This document shows positions 7,630 through 18,000 of a stretch of DNA of 64,000 bases, one piece after another (position 1 is the stretch's first letter; every line of letters begins with the position of its first letter). Below the pieces are notes generated by a model. It worked only from the letters and a program-made list of their open reading frames with translations. It did not search any database and was not told where the DNA came from. Source of the stretch: Mucilaginibacter ginsenosidivorax (GTDB lineage: Bacteria > Bacteroidota > Bacteroidia > Sphingobacteriales > Sphingobacteriaceae); contig NZ_CP042437.1 in NCBI RefSeq assembly GCF_007971525.1, positions 682,001 to 746,000 on the forward strand. The letters run 5' to 3'. The position numbers were made by a program, and so were the translations under genes.

Positions 7630-10590
7630 ATGAGAAAAAATTACTCAAAAAAGTACGTTCTTCTTTGTGCCTTTCTAATGATGTCAGTAATGGCATTTGC
7701 CCAAACAGGAAGCATTAAAGGGAAAGTATTAGACGAAACCAACGCGCCCCTGCCCGGCGCCGCCGTTACTATTGATGGCACAACCATAGGTGCAACTACC
7801 GATGGTAACGGTAGCTACACTATTACCGGTGTTAAGACCGGGAACGTTACCGTAACCGCTAAATTTTTAGGTTATGTGGCTTTAAAGAAAGTTGTAACGG
7901 TGGGTAGTACTGCTGTAGAAGTTAACTTTTCATTAAAACCCGACAATCAAAACCTTAATGAAGTAGTTGTGGTAGGTTACGGTACCCAAAAGAAGAAAGA
8001 CCTTACAGGTTCGGTAACCTCAATCTCGGCCAAGGATTTTAACCAGGGCCCGGTAACCACACCTGAGCAATTAATTACCGGTAAAGTTGCCGGTGTACAA
8101 ATCACCTCAAACAGCGGTGCGCCAGGCTCTGGTAGTACAATACGCATACGGGGTGGTGCATCTTTAAATGCATCAAATGACCCTTTAATTGTAATTGACG
8201 GAATACCATTGGCCAATACCAGCATTAGTGGCGTTTCAAACCCTTTGAGCTTAATAAACCCTAATGATATCGAATCATACAATATCCTTAAAGATGCATC
8301 GGCAACAGCAATTTACGGTTCACGGGCATCAAATGGTGTAATTATTATTACCACCAAAAAGGGTAAAGGTGATAAAGATGTACACATCAATTTTGATTCA
8401 AAAACCGCGCTTTCAAAAATAACCAAAGAAGTAAGCGTGTTGACAGCCGATCAGTTCCGTACTGCGGTTAAAACCCAAAGCCCTGGTCAGGCTAATTTGT
8501 TGGGCACTGCCAATACCGACTGGCAAAGCCTCATTTACCGCCCGGCTTATACTTATGATAATAACCTGAGCATTACCGGTGGTATAAAAGGTGTTCCATA
8601 CCGCCTATCAATTGGTTATTTAGACCAGGACGGTATCGTCAAAACGGATAATTTAAAAAGGACAACAGCTGCGTTCAACATTAGTCATGACTTTTTGCGT
8701 GGAAGCTTAAAGGTCGATTTGAATTTGAAAGGTTCATACACCGATAGTCATTTTGCAGCAGGGGCCATTGGTAACGCTATTGGCTTCGACCCTACCCAGC
8801 CCGTTTACTCAAATGACAAAACCAAATTTGGTGGTTATTTTGAGTGGTTAGATAGCAGCGGCAATCCAAACACCCTTGCACCACGTAACCCTGTAGGCCT
8901 GTTGAACGAACAGGACGCGCAAGGTAAAGGCAAAAGGGGTATTGGTACTTTATCTTTAAACTATGTATTCCCATTCCTGAAAGAATTACAGGCCAGCGCA
9001 ACTTTTGGCGGCGATTTATCTGATGGGGATGGTTATACTTTTATACCAGCTTCAGCAGCCTCAAACTTTACCCAGGGTGGTTCATACTCCAAATACTTTA
9101 ATGAAAATTATACTTATAATACCGATTATTATTTAAAGTATTCAAAAGACCTTAAAGACATTAAAAGCCATGTTGATATACAAGCTGGCTACTCATACCA
9201 ATACTTTAGTACATATTTTCGCGGAAGCCAGCAATATAAAGCTGATAAAACCACTCCGGTTGGTACACCAAGCCTTCCTTCATGGGGCGAGTATTATATC
9301 GAATCGCCTTTTGCCCGCTTAAACTATTCATTTAACGACAAATATTTGTTAACCGCCAGCATCAGGGACGACCGTTCATCGCGCTTCTCAGACTTGCACC
9401 GTAACGGTTACTTCCCTTCGGTTGCATTTGCGTGGCGCGCTAAAGAAGAATCGTTTTTAAAAAGTGTTGATGTTTTATCCGACCTGAAATTCAGGGTTAG
9501 TTACGGTATTACCGGGCAACAGGATATTGGTACCGGCCTTAGCAAATACTTTCCGTACCTGGCTATTTACGAACCCAGCAATAGCGCAGCTCAATACCAA
9601 TTTGGCAATGCATTCGTGAATACATTACGCTCTGATGCTTATAATGCCGACATCAAGTGGGAGCAAACAGCCACTGTGAACGCCGGCCTTGATTTTGGAT
9701 TCCTTAACGGCAGGATCAACGGAAGCATCGACCTTTACAACAAAAAAACAAAGGATCTGTTAATATTTACCCCAATACCGGCAGGTACTAATTTAAGCAA
9801 CTATATAACTGCAAACATTGGTAACCTAACCACCAAGGGTGTTGATTTTAACATCAATTTCATTGCTATCGATTCAAAAGATATCAACTGGACATTGGGT
9901 TACAACGTTACGCTTAACCAGCGTAAAATCACCAATATTTCCTTAACGGGAGATCCTAATCAAACAATCGCGGTAACAGGCATCCCTGGTGGCGTGGGTA
10001 ATACTATTGGTTTGTTCAAAGCGGGCCAAAACCCCGGGGCGTTTTACGTGTACCAACAAGTTTATGATCAAAACGGGCTTCCTTTAGAAGGCGTTTATGT
10101 TGACAGGAATAAAAATGGTAGCAGTGTTGATGATAAATACCTGTACAAACAGTCGGATCCAAAAGTATTTATGGGTTTCAACTCTAATTTTACTTACAAA
10201 AAGTGGAATTTAGGGTTTAGTGCACGGGCCAACCTGGGCAACTATTTATACAATGCGCAATCTGCTGCAAACGGCGCTTATGCCGGTGTAAAATTCGCGG
10301 GCTACCTGGGCAACTTACCTTCAAGTGTATTACAAACTCAGTTTCAACAATACCAGTTATACTCTGACTATTACGTAGAAAATGCTTCATTCCTGCGTAT
10401 GGACTATGCTACTTTGGGCTACACCTTTGGTACCCTTGGTAAACACAACCTTAGGGCATCATTCAACGTATCTAATGTATTTGTAATAACCAAATACAAA
10501 GGGCTTGATCCTGAAATAAATGGCGGTGTTGACAATAACTTTTATCCGCGCCCAAGAGTTTATACCCTTGGCTTAAACCTGAGCTTATAA
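7630..10590 (+). CDS. SusC/RagA-family TonB-dependent outer-membrane transporter
   Basis: A 986-residue outer-membrane importer that, with its SusD partner, takes up glycans or peptides using TonB energy. Residues 1-25 are a signal peptide ending MAFAQ. A carboxypeptidase-regulatory-like beta domain follows (SIKGKVLDETNAPLPGAAVT, about 27-105), then the SusC signature VVVVGYGTQKKKDLTGSV (about 110-127), the plug (LITGKVAGVQITSNSGAPGS, IRIRGGASLNASNDPLIVID) and a barrel ending in an aromatic-rich final strand (PRVYTLGLNLSL). It is the first gene of a three-gene operon, 19 bp before the SusD gene. The SusE-like third gene and the CBM48-like esterase suggest an alpha-glucan-type substrate, but no glycoside hydrolase is present to confirm it. 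Confidence 0.96.
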   Translation: MRKNYSKKYVLLCAFLMMSVMAFAQTGSIKGKVLDETNAPLPGAAVTIDGTTIGATTDGNGSYTITGVKTGNVTVTAKFLGYVALKKVVTVGSTAVEVNFSLKPDNQNLNEVVVVGYGTQKKKDLTGSVTSISAKDFNQGPVTTPEQLITGKVAGVQITSNSGAPGSGSTIRIRGGASLNASNDPLIVIDGIPLANTSISGVSNPLSLINPNDIESYNILKDASATAIYGSRASNGVIIITTKKGKGDKDVHINFDSKTALSKITKEVSVLTADQFRTAVKTQSPGQANLLGTANTDWQSLIYRPAYTYDNNLSITGGIKGVPYRLSIGYLDQDGIVKTDNLKRTTAAFNISHDFLRGSLKVDLNLKGSYTDSHFAAGAIGNAIGFDPTQPVYSNDKTKFGGYFEWLDSSGNPNTLAPRNPVGLLNEQDAQGKGKRGIGTLSLNYVFPFLKELQASATFGGDLSDGDGYTFIPASAASNFTQGGSYSKYFNENYTYNTDYYLKYSKDLKDIKSHVDIQAGYSYQYFSTYFRGSQQYKADKTTPVGTPSLPSWGEYYIESPFARLNYSFNDKYLLTASIRDDRSSRFSDLHRNGYFPSVAFAWRAKEESFLKSVDVLSDLKFRVSYGITGQQDIGTGLSKYFPYLAIYEPSNSAAQYQFGNAFVNTLRSDAYNADIKWEQTATVNAGLDFGFLNGRINGSIDLYNKKTKDLLIFTPIPAGTNLSNYITANIGNLTTKGVDFNINFIAIDSKDINWTLGYNVTLNQRKITNISLTGDPNQTIAVTGIPGGVGNTIGLFKAGQNPGAFYVYQQVYDQNGLPLEGVYVDRNKNGSSVDDKYLYKQSDPKVFMGFNSNFTYKKWNLGFSARANLGNYLYNAQSAANGAYAGVKFAGYLGNLPSSVLQTQFQQYQLYSDYYVENASFLRMDYATLGYTFGTLGKHNLRASFNVSNVFVITKYKGLDPEINGGVDNNFYPRPRVYTLGLNLSL

Positions 10591-10609
10591 TTTGTAAAAA
10601 TATTAAAAT

Positions 10610-12205
10610 ATGAGAAAGAGAAATTTAACATGGCTGATGACTATCGTAGTGATAGGACTGTCGGTTACTGTGACATCTTGCAAAAAAGACCTTACGCCAA
10701 AGGGGGCTTTAACCACCGACCAGGTTTACGCCAACTTTGCCAACTACAAAGGAGTACTGGCCAAACTTTACTCGTCATTTGCACTAAGTGGGCAGGCTGG
10801 CCCGGCTGGCAACCCTGATATTTCGGGTATCGACGAAGGTTTTGGTAACTACCTGCGCGAGTATTACAACATGCAGGAGTTAACTACAGATGAAGCCGCT
10901 ATTGTTTGGAACGATGGTACCATTCATAGCCTGCATAACATGACCTGGAATTCTGGTAACGAATTCATAACAGCCATGTACAACCGTATATTTTACGTAG
11001 TAGCTTTAAACAACGAGTTTATACGCCAAACTACTGATGCTAAATTGGCCGGCAACGGCATTACCGGCGATAACCTTGCAAAAGCAAAACAGTACCGCGC
11101 CGAAGCCCGCTTTTTAAGGGCATTGGCTTACTGGCATGCAATTGACCTTTTTGGTTCGGTACCGTTTGTAACAGAGAACGACGTTGTTGGTGTATTTTTC
11201 CCAAAACAAAAATCACGCGCCGAAATTTTTGCTTACATAGAAAGCGAATTAAAAGCAGCCGAAGCTGATATGGGTGCCCCTCGTTTTGAATACGGACGCG
11301 CAGATCAGGCTGCTGCCGATATGCTTTTAGCAAAATTATACCTTAATGCTAAAGTTTACACCGGTACAGACAGAAGCACCGACGCAATAACTTATGCAAA
11401 AAAAGTAATTGCTGATGGCTACTCATTGGAGCCTAATTTCAAAAATCTGTTCCTCGCCGATAACAACAAATCAAACGAAATAATTTTCCCTATAACATTT
11501 GATGGCTTGCATACAACCGGCTACGGAGGTATTACTTACCTTATTCACGCACCTGTGGGCGGGAATATGAAAGCTGCTGATTTTGGTATCAACGGAGGTT
11601 GGGCAGGTATACGTACTACTAAACAATACGTAAGCTTATTTACTGATAACAGCGGTAACACAGATAAAAGAGCTGTATTTTTTACTGATGGGCAAAACCT
11701 TGAAATTAATGACGAGTACACGTTTACCGATGGTTATGCCATTCAAAAATTCAGGAACGTAACTTCCACAGGTGCAGTTGGCTCAGACATAACAGGTAAC
11801 TTCCCTGATACCGATTTCCCAATGTTCCGCTTGGCCGATGCTTATTTGATTTATGCCGAAGCTGTTTTACGCGGCGGTACAGGTGGCGATTTGGTTACAG
11901 CGTTAACCTATGTGAACCTGGTACGTACCAGGGCTTACGGTGGCAGCGCGACAGGCAATATTACTGCCCCACAACTTACGCTTGATTTTATTTTAAACGA
12001 AAGAGGCCGCGAGTTCCTGTTTGAAATGCACAGAAGGACAGATTTGATCCGCTTTGGCAAATTTGCCGGTGGTGATTATATCTGGGCCTGGAAAGGTGGA
12101 GTAAAAGCCGGAACAAGTGTATCTACCGATCTTAACCTGATGCCAATTCCATCAGCAGATATAGTTAACAACCCTACTTTAAAACAAAATCCGGGTTATA
12201 AATAG
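10610..12205 (+). CDS. SusD/RagB-family nutrient-binding lipoprotein
   Basis: A 531-residue surface lipoprotein that caps its SusC partner and binds the incoming ligand. The lipobox VTSCKKD places the lipidated Cys near residue 24. SusD features: an N-terminal TPR-like helical part (YRAEARFLRALAYWHAIDLFGSVPFVTE, about 165-192), ADMLLAKLYLNAKVYTG, and the C-terminal SusD signature with FRLADAYLIYAEAVLRGG, LVRTRAYGG and LDFILNERGREFLFEMHRRTDLIRFGKF, ending LMPIPSADIVNNPTLKQNPGY. It starts 19 bp after SusC. A hairpin separates it from the next gene. Confidence 0.96.
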   Translation: MRKRNLTWLMTIVVIGLSVTVTSCKKDLTPKGALTTDQVYANFANYKGVLAKLYSSFALSGQAGPAGNPDISGIDEGFGNYLREYYNMQELTTDEAAIVWNDGTIHSLHNMTWNSGNEFITAMYNRIFYVVALNNEFIRQTTDAKLAGNGITGDNLAKAKQYRAEARFLRALAYWHAIDLFGSVPFVTENDVVGVFFPKQKSRAEIFAYIESELKAAEADMGAPRFEYGRADQAAADMLLAKLYLNAKVYTGTDRSTDAITYAKKVIADGYSLEPNFKNLFLADNNKSNEIIFPITFDGLHTTGYGGITYLIHAPVGGNMKAADFGINGGWAGIRTTKQYVSLFTDNSGNTDKRAVFFTDGQNLEINDEYTFTDGYAIQKFRNVTSTGAVGSDITGNFPDTDFPMFRLADAYLIYAEAVLRGGTGGDLVTALTYVNLVRTRAYGGSATGNITAPQLTLDFILNERGREFLFEMHRRTDLIRFGKFAGGDYIWAWKGGVKAGTSVSTDLNLMPIPSADIVNNPTLKQNPGYK

Positions 12206-12217
12206 CATTCATTACTT

Positions 12218-12244
12218 ACCATAAGGCGCAACGTGCCTTATGGT
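12218..12244 (+). promoter_or_regulatory. Intercistronic hairpin between SusD and SusE genes
   Basis: A perfect 10-bp stem, ACCATAAGGC (12218-12227) with GCCTTATGGT (12235-12244), and a 7-nt loop GCAACGT. There is no T-tract, so full termination is unlikely. It may protect the SusC-SusD transcript 3' end or lower expression of the distal gene, as reported for other polycistronic messages. Confidence 0.6.
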
Positions 12245-12282
12245 ACTTTATAAAACATTATCAAACAGATTAAAAGAGAAAA

Positions 12283-13305
12283 ATGAAAAGACTTTTAACC
12301 AAAATTTTAGCGATAAGCAGCCTCGGGCTATTATTGCTGCCATCCTGTAAAAAGGATGAAACAAGGGTTGTTGCAAACGTTGGTAAGGCAGGTACATTAG
12401 CGGCTACATCTACCGCTCCTGTGTTGTCAAAAGATCATGCAACTGATGTTGCAGTTACTTTTTCATGGCCCGCCACTTCGGTTACAGGGTATAGTGCAAA
12501 AGTAAGCTACACCCTGCAAATGGATGTAAAAGGCGGCAGTTTTAAATCAACCAAGCTAACTGAGGTTGCTTTAAGCGGAACTACGCAGTCATACACCGTT
12601 GGCAGTTTAAACGCAATATTGCTTACTATGGCACTATCTTATGATAACACTACCGATCTGGAAGTGCGCGTTAAATCTGCTATTGCAGCTAACTCAATAT
12701 CGTACACAAACGTGCTTACATTAACGGTAAAGCCTTACAAACTTGCCAGCTACGTATATGTACCCGGTGCTTACCAGGGATGGAGCCCGGCAACCGCCGA
12801 TAGCTTAAAATCGCCAAACAGCGATAATATTTACGATGGCTTTATAGCTTTCACCCCAGGTAATCTTGAGTTTAAAATTACACCTAAAAAAACATGGGAT
12901 GTAGCCTATGGCGATGCGGGCAGTGGCAAGGTGAGTACCTCTGGTGGCAACTTATCTGTTCCGTCGGCCGGTTTATATGCCCTGCATCTTGACTTGAACG
13001 CAGATAAAATGACGTTTACCGCTACCAAACAAATATGGGCTGTTATTGGCGATGCTACACCAGGCGGCTGGAGCGATGATACCGATATGACCTATGATGC
13101 AGGAACAAAAACTTATGTTGTTACCGTTGCCCTTGTTGGTGGTAAACAGTTCAAATTCAGGTTTAATCATGGTTGGGATGTTAATCTTGGTGGCCCAACT
13201 TCCGGCCTTACCCAAAACGGTCCAAACATTGATGTGGCTGCAAGCGGCAACTACAAAATAGTACTTGATGCCAACGCAAATACTTATACCATTACAAAAC
13301 TATAA
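12283..13305 (+). CDS. SusE/SusF-like outer-membrane glycan-binding lipoprotein
   Basis: A 340-residue lipoprotein with lipobox LPSCKKD (Cys about 22). Residues about 35-150 match the SusE N-terminal Ig-like domain (APVLSKDHATDVAVTFSWPA, then YTLQMDVKGGSF). Two repeated beta-sandwich modules follow, resembling the starch-binding modules of SusE/SusF: YVPGAYQGWSPATADSL (about 160) and WAVIGDATPGGWSDDTDM (about 250). Both carry the aromatic residues expected at a sugar-binding surface. SusE/F proteins bind starch on the cell surface in Bacteroides but are not essential for uptake. The gene is 77 bp after SusD and precedes a terminator. Confidence 0.88.
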   Translation: MKRLLTKILAISSLGLLLLPSCKKDETRVVANVGKAGTLAATSTAPVLSKDHATDVAVTFSWPATSVTGYSAKVSYTLQMDVKGGSFKSTKLTEVALSGTTQSYTVGSLNAILLTMALSYDNTTDLEVRVKSAIAANSISYTNVLTLTVKPYKLASYVYVPGAYQGWSPATADSLKSPNSDNIYDGFIAFTPGNLEFKITPKKTWDVAYGDAGSGKVSTSGGNLSVPSAGLYALHLDLNADKMTFTATKQIWAVIGDATPGGWSDDTDMTYDAGTKTYVVTVALVGGKQFKFRFNHGWDVNLGGPTSGLTQNGPNIDVAASGNYKIVLDANANTYTITKL

Positions 13306-13335
13306 GATACTTATTTACGGTTGATTGATTTGAAA

Positions 13336-13369
13336 GGCCCGCCCGGTGAAAACCAGCGGGTCTTTTTTT
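13336..13369 (+). terminator. Intrinsic terminator of the SusC-SusD-SusE operon
   Basis: A GC-rich stem GGCCCGC/GCGGGTC (13336-13342 with 13356-13362) with an inner GGT/ACC pairing, followed by TTTTTTT. It lies 31 bp after the SusE-like stop codon. Confidence 0.85.
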
Positions 13370-13379
13370 CTTAGTTTAT

Positions 13380-13591
13380 TGGTTCACTGGTTCATTAGTT
13401 CATTGGTGCCTGTCTGAGGGAAGTTGGCTGCGTAAAAAAAGCGACAGCTGGGAGTTCATTGGCACGATCTGCGGGCGAATTTGACTGCACAAAAAAAGCG
13501 ATTGGGGCTACCAATCGCTTTTTTTTATTGATTTATCATAAGCCGCCGGTCTAAACAAGCAGACCAATGAACTAATGAACCAGTGAACCAA
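13380..13591. repeat. Inverted word-cluster pair flanking a terminator
   Basis: The 28-bp arm at 13380-13407 (words GGTTCACT, GGTTCATTA, GTTCATTGGT) is the exact reverse complement of 13563-13590; the 155 bp between them hold a hairpin terminator. The right arm, extended to 13561-13591, is identical to 3118-3148. The pair lies between convergent genes (SusE-like gene and gltA). Confidence 0.92.
13491..13526. terminator. Bidirectional intrinsic terminator between the SusE-like gene and gltA
   Basis: An A-tract, GCGATTGG, loop GGCTA, CCAATCGC and a T-tract form a perfect stem with A and T runs on both sides. It can terminate transcription from either direction and serves the 3' end of gltA on the minus strand. 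Confidence 0.93.
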
Positions 13592-13596
13592 AATAA

Positions 13597-14883
13597 CTAC
13601 CGTTCTTTTATATCCTTATACTCTCTGTCGGTATCGCCTGTATAAATCTGTCGCGGGCGGCCAATGGGTTCTTTGTTGGCTTTCATCTCTTTCCATTGGG
13701 CTATCCAGCCTGGTAAGCGTCCAAGGGCAAACAGCACGGTAAACATTTCTGTTGGGAAACCTAATGCCCGGTAAATAATGCCCGAGTAAAAATCAACGTT
13801 AGGGTATAACTTGCGCTCAACAAAATATGGATCTTTCAGGGCAACTTCTTCCAGTTTTTTGGCTATCTCCAGTACCTCGTCATTGATGCCTAATTTTTCT
13901 AATATATCATCACAGGCTTTCTTAATGATCTTAGCCCTCGGGTCGAAATTTTTATACACCCGGTGGCCAAAGCCCATTAAACGGAAAGGATCGTTTTTAT
14001 CTTTTGCCTTGGCTATCCATTTATCGGTATCTCCCCCATCATTTTTAATTTTCTCCAGCATTTCTATCACGGCCTGGTTGGCGCCACCATGCAGCGGGCC
14101 CCACAGTGCAGAAATACCTGCCGAAATAGAGGCATATAAATTAGCATCTGATGAACCTACGATACGAACTGTTGACGTTGAGCAGTTTTGCTCGTGATCG
14201 GCATGTAGTATTAGTAATTTGTTCATTACGTCTACCACTACCCTGTCAACTTTATAATCTTCTGTACGCTCGGCAAACGTCATGTACAGGAAGTTTGTAA
14301 CGTAGTCGTATTTGTTTTGAGGATACACAACCGGGTGGCCTAATGACTTTTTGTAAATCCATGATACTACTGTGCTCATTTTTGCCAGCAGTTTCATAAT
14401 CTCCAGGTTCACTTCCCCGGCAGATAAACCGGGCTTCAATGATTCGGGGTTAAAAGCAGCCAATGCACCAATTAACGACGACAACTGGCCCATAGGATGT
14501 GATTTTGACGGAAAGCCATCAAAAAACTTTTTCATATCCTCATGAACCAGGGTATGGCGGCTTATCTGATATTGAAAATCGGCCAACTCCTGTTCTTTTG
14601 GTAATTCGCCGTATATCAGAAGGTAAGCTACCTCAATAAAACTGGCATTTTCGGCCAACTGCTCAATAGAGTAGCCACGATATTTAAGGATGCCTTTTTC
14701 GCCATCCAAAAAAGTAATAGCGCTTTTGGTAGCACCTGTGTTTTTGTAGCCGATATCCAGCGTTACGTAACCGCTTTGATCTCTTAGTTTTGAAATATCT
14801 ATCGCTTTTTCGCCTTCTGTACCCTCAATTACCGGGAGTTCAAATGTTTTATCACCAATTTTTAGCTGTGCTGTTTCCGACAT
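13597..14883 (-). CDS. gltA: Citrate synthase
   Basis: A 428-residue type II (hexameric-type) citrate synthase condensing oxaloacetate and acetyl-CoA at the entry of the TCA cycle, cytoplasmic. Conserved parts: FLDGEKGILKYRGYSIEQLA near residue 58, LHADHEQNCSTSTVR with an active-site His (about 230), LWGPLHGGANQAVIEML with the second His, MGFGHRVYKNFDPRAKII, and YPNVDFYSGIIYRALGFP with the catalytic Asp. Length is normal. A TACATTTG element (TAnnTTTG consensus) lies 20 bp upstream of the ATG on the minus strand (complement 14904-14911). The gene stands alone. Confidence 0.98.
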   Translation of the reverse strand: MSETAQLKIGDKTFELPVIEGTEGEKAIDISKLRDQSGYVTLDIGYKNTGATKSAITFLDGEKGILKYRGYSIEQLAENASFIEVAYLLIYGELPKEQELADFQYQISRHTLVHEDMKKFFDGFPSKSHPMGQLSSLIGALAAFNPESLKPGLSAGEVNLEIMKLLAKMSTVVSWIYKKSLGHPVVYPQNKYDYVTNFLYMTFAERTEDYKVDRVVVDVMNKLLILHADHEQNCSTSTVRIVGSSDANLYASISAGISALWGPLHGGANQAVIEMLEKIKNDGGDTDKWIAKAKDKNDPFRLMGFGHRVYKNFDPRAKIIKKACDDILEKLGINDEVLEIAKKLEEVALKDPYFVERKLYPNVDFYSGIIYRALGFPTEMFTVLFALGRLPGWIAQWKEMKANKEPIGRPRQIYTGDTDREYKDIKER

Positions 14884-14903
14884 AGAAATTTTTGTATCTG
14901 CAA

Positions 14904-14911
14904 CAAATGTA
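14904..14911 (-). promoter_or_regulatory. Bacteroidota -7 element of gltA
   Basis: On the minus strand this reads TACATTTG, a full match to the TAnnTTTG primary sigma consensus of Bacteroidota. It ends 20 bp upstream of the gltA ATG. I do not see an obvious -33 TTTG. Confidence 0.5.
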
Positions 14912-15036
14912 ATTAAATCTGCGTATTAATACCCGCTAAGATAATTTACTATTTGTAAATTTTTAACTGCAAAATTATTAAATTACCCTTCTTTTGTTAA
15001 GTAATATTGTCCTGAATCATTAAAAAGTATTTGTTA

Positions 15037-18000
15037 ATGTCGTTGAAAGTTAAAACAGTATTAATAATCCAAAACGACGAAACAATTTACCGGTTATTGC
15101 TTATCGGCTTATTTATTGCAAGCCCATCACTACACTACCTTTGTTATTATAACTCATATGATCCTATTTGGTTGAGGTTTATTAATAGTTTTTTGTGTAT
15201 TATATCCCTTGGTTTATCTTTTGTCACCAACAAAACCATTTATACGGTAAGTACTTACGTCACAATTTTTTCCTTCCTGATCATTAACAACTACTTTTTA
15301 CTAAGCATAAACGGGTTTGAGCACGCGTATCTTTTTAGTTCTATCACCATATTTATAGCCCTTACTTTGTTTTGTAAAAAAGGCTGGGAGTTTGTTGTTA
15401 TATGCGGGCTTAACCTGCTGGCAATTATAGCCGCGTATATTAATGCCCCGCAGCTAAATATTTCCCTGCCAGTTCTGGTGGTGCTTATTATCATTTTTAC
15501 CATTATAGCTTATGTATCTTTTCTTGTTGTTAAGGCCTATCAATACAGGCTAAAAAACGCGGTAGATAAAATGGTTAATCTGAATAATAACCTTCACTCG
15601 CTTATCGGCTCATTTAACGATATGGTATTTGAGTTTGATGAAACCAGGCTTTGCCTTAACGTTTGGTATAACGAACTTATTGAACGCTCGGCCGATCCTA
15701 AAGCACTCCTTGGCAAACGACTTGAGGAGGCACTACCACCAGACAGGGCAAAAAAGTATATTGATTGCCTTGATTACGTGATAGCAAACCGTTTACCTAT
15801 GTCTATTGAATTTGTGTCTGATTACGGTACAAACCAATGGTTTAGGTGTAATATGATGCCTATTTATGATCGTAATGGAAATTATACAGGCCGAATATCT
15901 GCCGCATTGATTGATATATCTGAGCAAAAGAAAAACGCAGATGCATTAAAAGCCAACGAGGCACTACTACTTGAGGCGCAGGCTATATCAAAAACCGGTA
16001 ACTGGTGGTATGACAGCATTACAGCCGAAACCTATTGGTCGGACAATTTGTTCAGCCTGCTCGAAATTGAAAGCATCCCTGCCAACATCAGCAAATTTCA
16101 TTATTATATCAGTCTCATTCACCCCGATGATCGCAAAAATGCTGAAGCTTACCTTTCGAGTGTTCATCACACAACGTTGGCACAGTTTGAACACAAGTTT
16201 ATTACACCAAAAGGCACGTTAAAATACATCAAAATAATTCGTGGTAACCTGTTGCAGGCCGATGATGGCAGCAGCAAAAGAATTTTTGGAGTATTACAGG
16301 ATATAACCGAAGCCAAATTGTCCGAAAAAGCGGTAAAAGTTAGTCAGGTTGAACTGATGGAGGCCCAAACCATAGCTAAAATAGGTAACTGGAAATGGAA
16401 CCTGGCTACAAACCTGCTTAGCTGGTCGGAGGAATTGAATATTATCCACGAAGTTTCGGCCCCTGACCTGCTCGGGGTAAAACAGATGAGCCTGTTATTA
16501 AAGTATGTTCATCCAAATGACAGGCATGTTTTAAAACAATTACTCAGAAAACCCGAAAATTTAAAAGATATATCGCAAGAGTATCGCATAATTACACCCA
16601 ATGGTAATATAAAATACCTAAGTGTAATTATAGGTAAGTTAATGAAGCGCGACGATGGCAGCATCCGTAAAATCATTGGCACACTACAGGATGTAACCGA
16701 ACGCAAACAAGCCGAATTGGATTACCGGCAATCGGAAAGCAAATACAAGTTGGTTTTGGAAACCATCAACCTGGCGGCAGTTACTTTAGATAAAAACGGC
16801 AACGTGATTTTTTGCAATAAATACCTTACCAAACTGCTTGGTTACTCACAGGCTGAAATTGTTGGTATGAACTGGATGGATAATTTTATACCGCACGATT
16901 TAAAAAACTTCATGCACAACTGGTTTAAAAACAATGCTGTTGAAGCCCATTTTATTAACCCTATTATTTGCCGAAACGGCGAGGAAAGGGTGATGAGCTG
17001 GCAAAACACTATTATTCTTGACGAAAACGGCGACCTGAGAGAAACCACCAGCATAGGCGAAGACATAACCGAACAACAAAAAGCACGACAGGAGTTGATC
17101 TGGGCTAAAGAAGTAGCCGAGAAAGCATCAAAATTCAAATCGGAGTTTTTATCGATCATGAGTCATGAGATACGCACCCCGATGAATGCGGTTATTGGCA
17201 CTACCAATTTATTGCTCTCAGAAAATCCACGGCCCGAACAACTGGAGTACCTGAACACACTAAAATTCTCGGGCGAGAACTTGCTGGCCATCATCAATGA
17301 TATTTTAGATTACAATAAAATTGAGGCAGGCAAACTTGAGCTTAACAAATCGCCGTTCAACCTCCATCAACTTATCCATAAAATAAAGCAATCTTTTCAT
17401 CCCCGGGTTGCCGAAAAGCACTTATCCCTGGATGTTGTAATTGACGAGAGTATACCAGAAATGGTAACCGGCGACAACATGCGCTTAAGCCAGGTATTAA
17501 ACAACCTGGTAAGCAATGCTGTAAAATTTACCCATATTGGCGGTGTTAGCATTAAGCTGGAAAAAGAAATGATAAGTAATACGGTAGTTACCGTTAAGTT
17601 TACCGTAACCGATACCGGGATAGGCATCAGTCCTGACAGCTTTGATATTGTTTTTGATCCGTTTATGCAGGATAAGCAGGTAATTAATAACGATTATGGG
17701 GGTACCGGCCTGGGCCTGGCCATTACCAAACGCCTGGTTGAGCTGCACAACAGCACCATATCTGTTACAAGCGAACTGGGTAAAGGTACATCCTTTATAT
17801 TCGCCATTGCCTTTAATATAGCTCCAAAAACCATCGGCCATCAAGCGGTGACACCAGCCGTGGCCGGCCTTACATTTAGCCTTACCGGGATGAACATATT
17901 GGTGGTTGATGACAATAAGATGAACCTGATGATTGCCACGCGCTTTTTGAGGAAATGGAATGCCAGTGCCGATGAAGCATTAAACGGCGAAATAGCTGTA

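Noticed and set aside
13380..13591. Insertion sequence or MITE with 28-bp terminal repeats
   Set aside because: No transposase, no clear target duplication, and arms built from degenerate words unlike transposon ends. It is kept as a repeat feature and left open in the findings.
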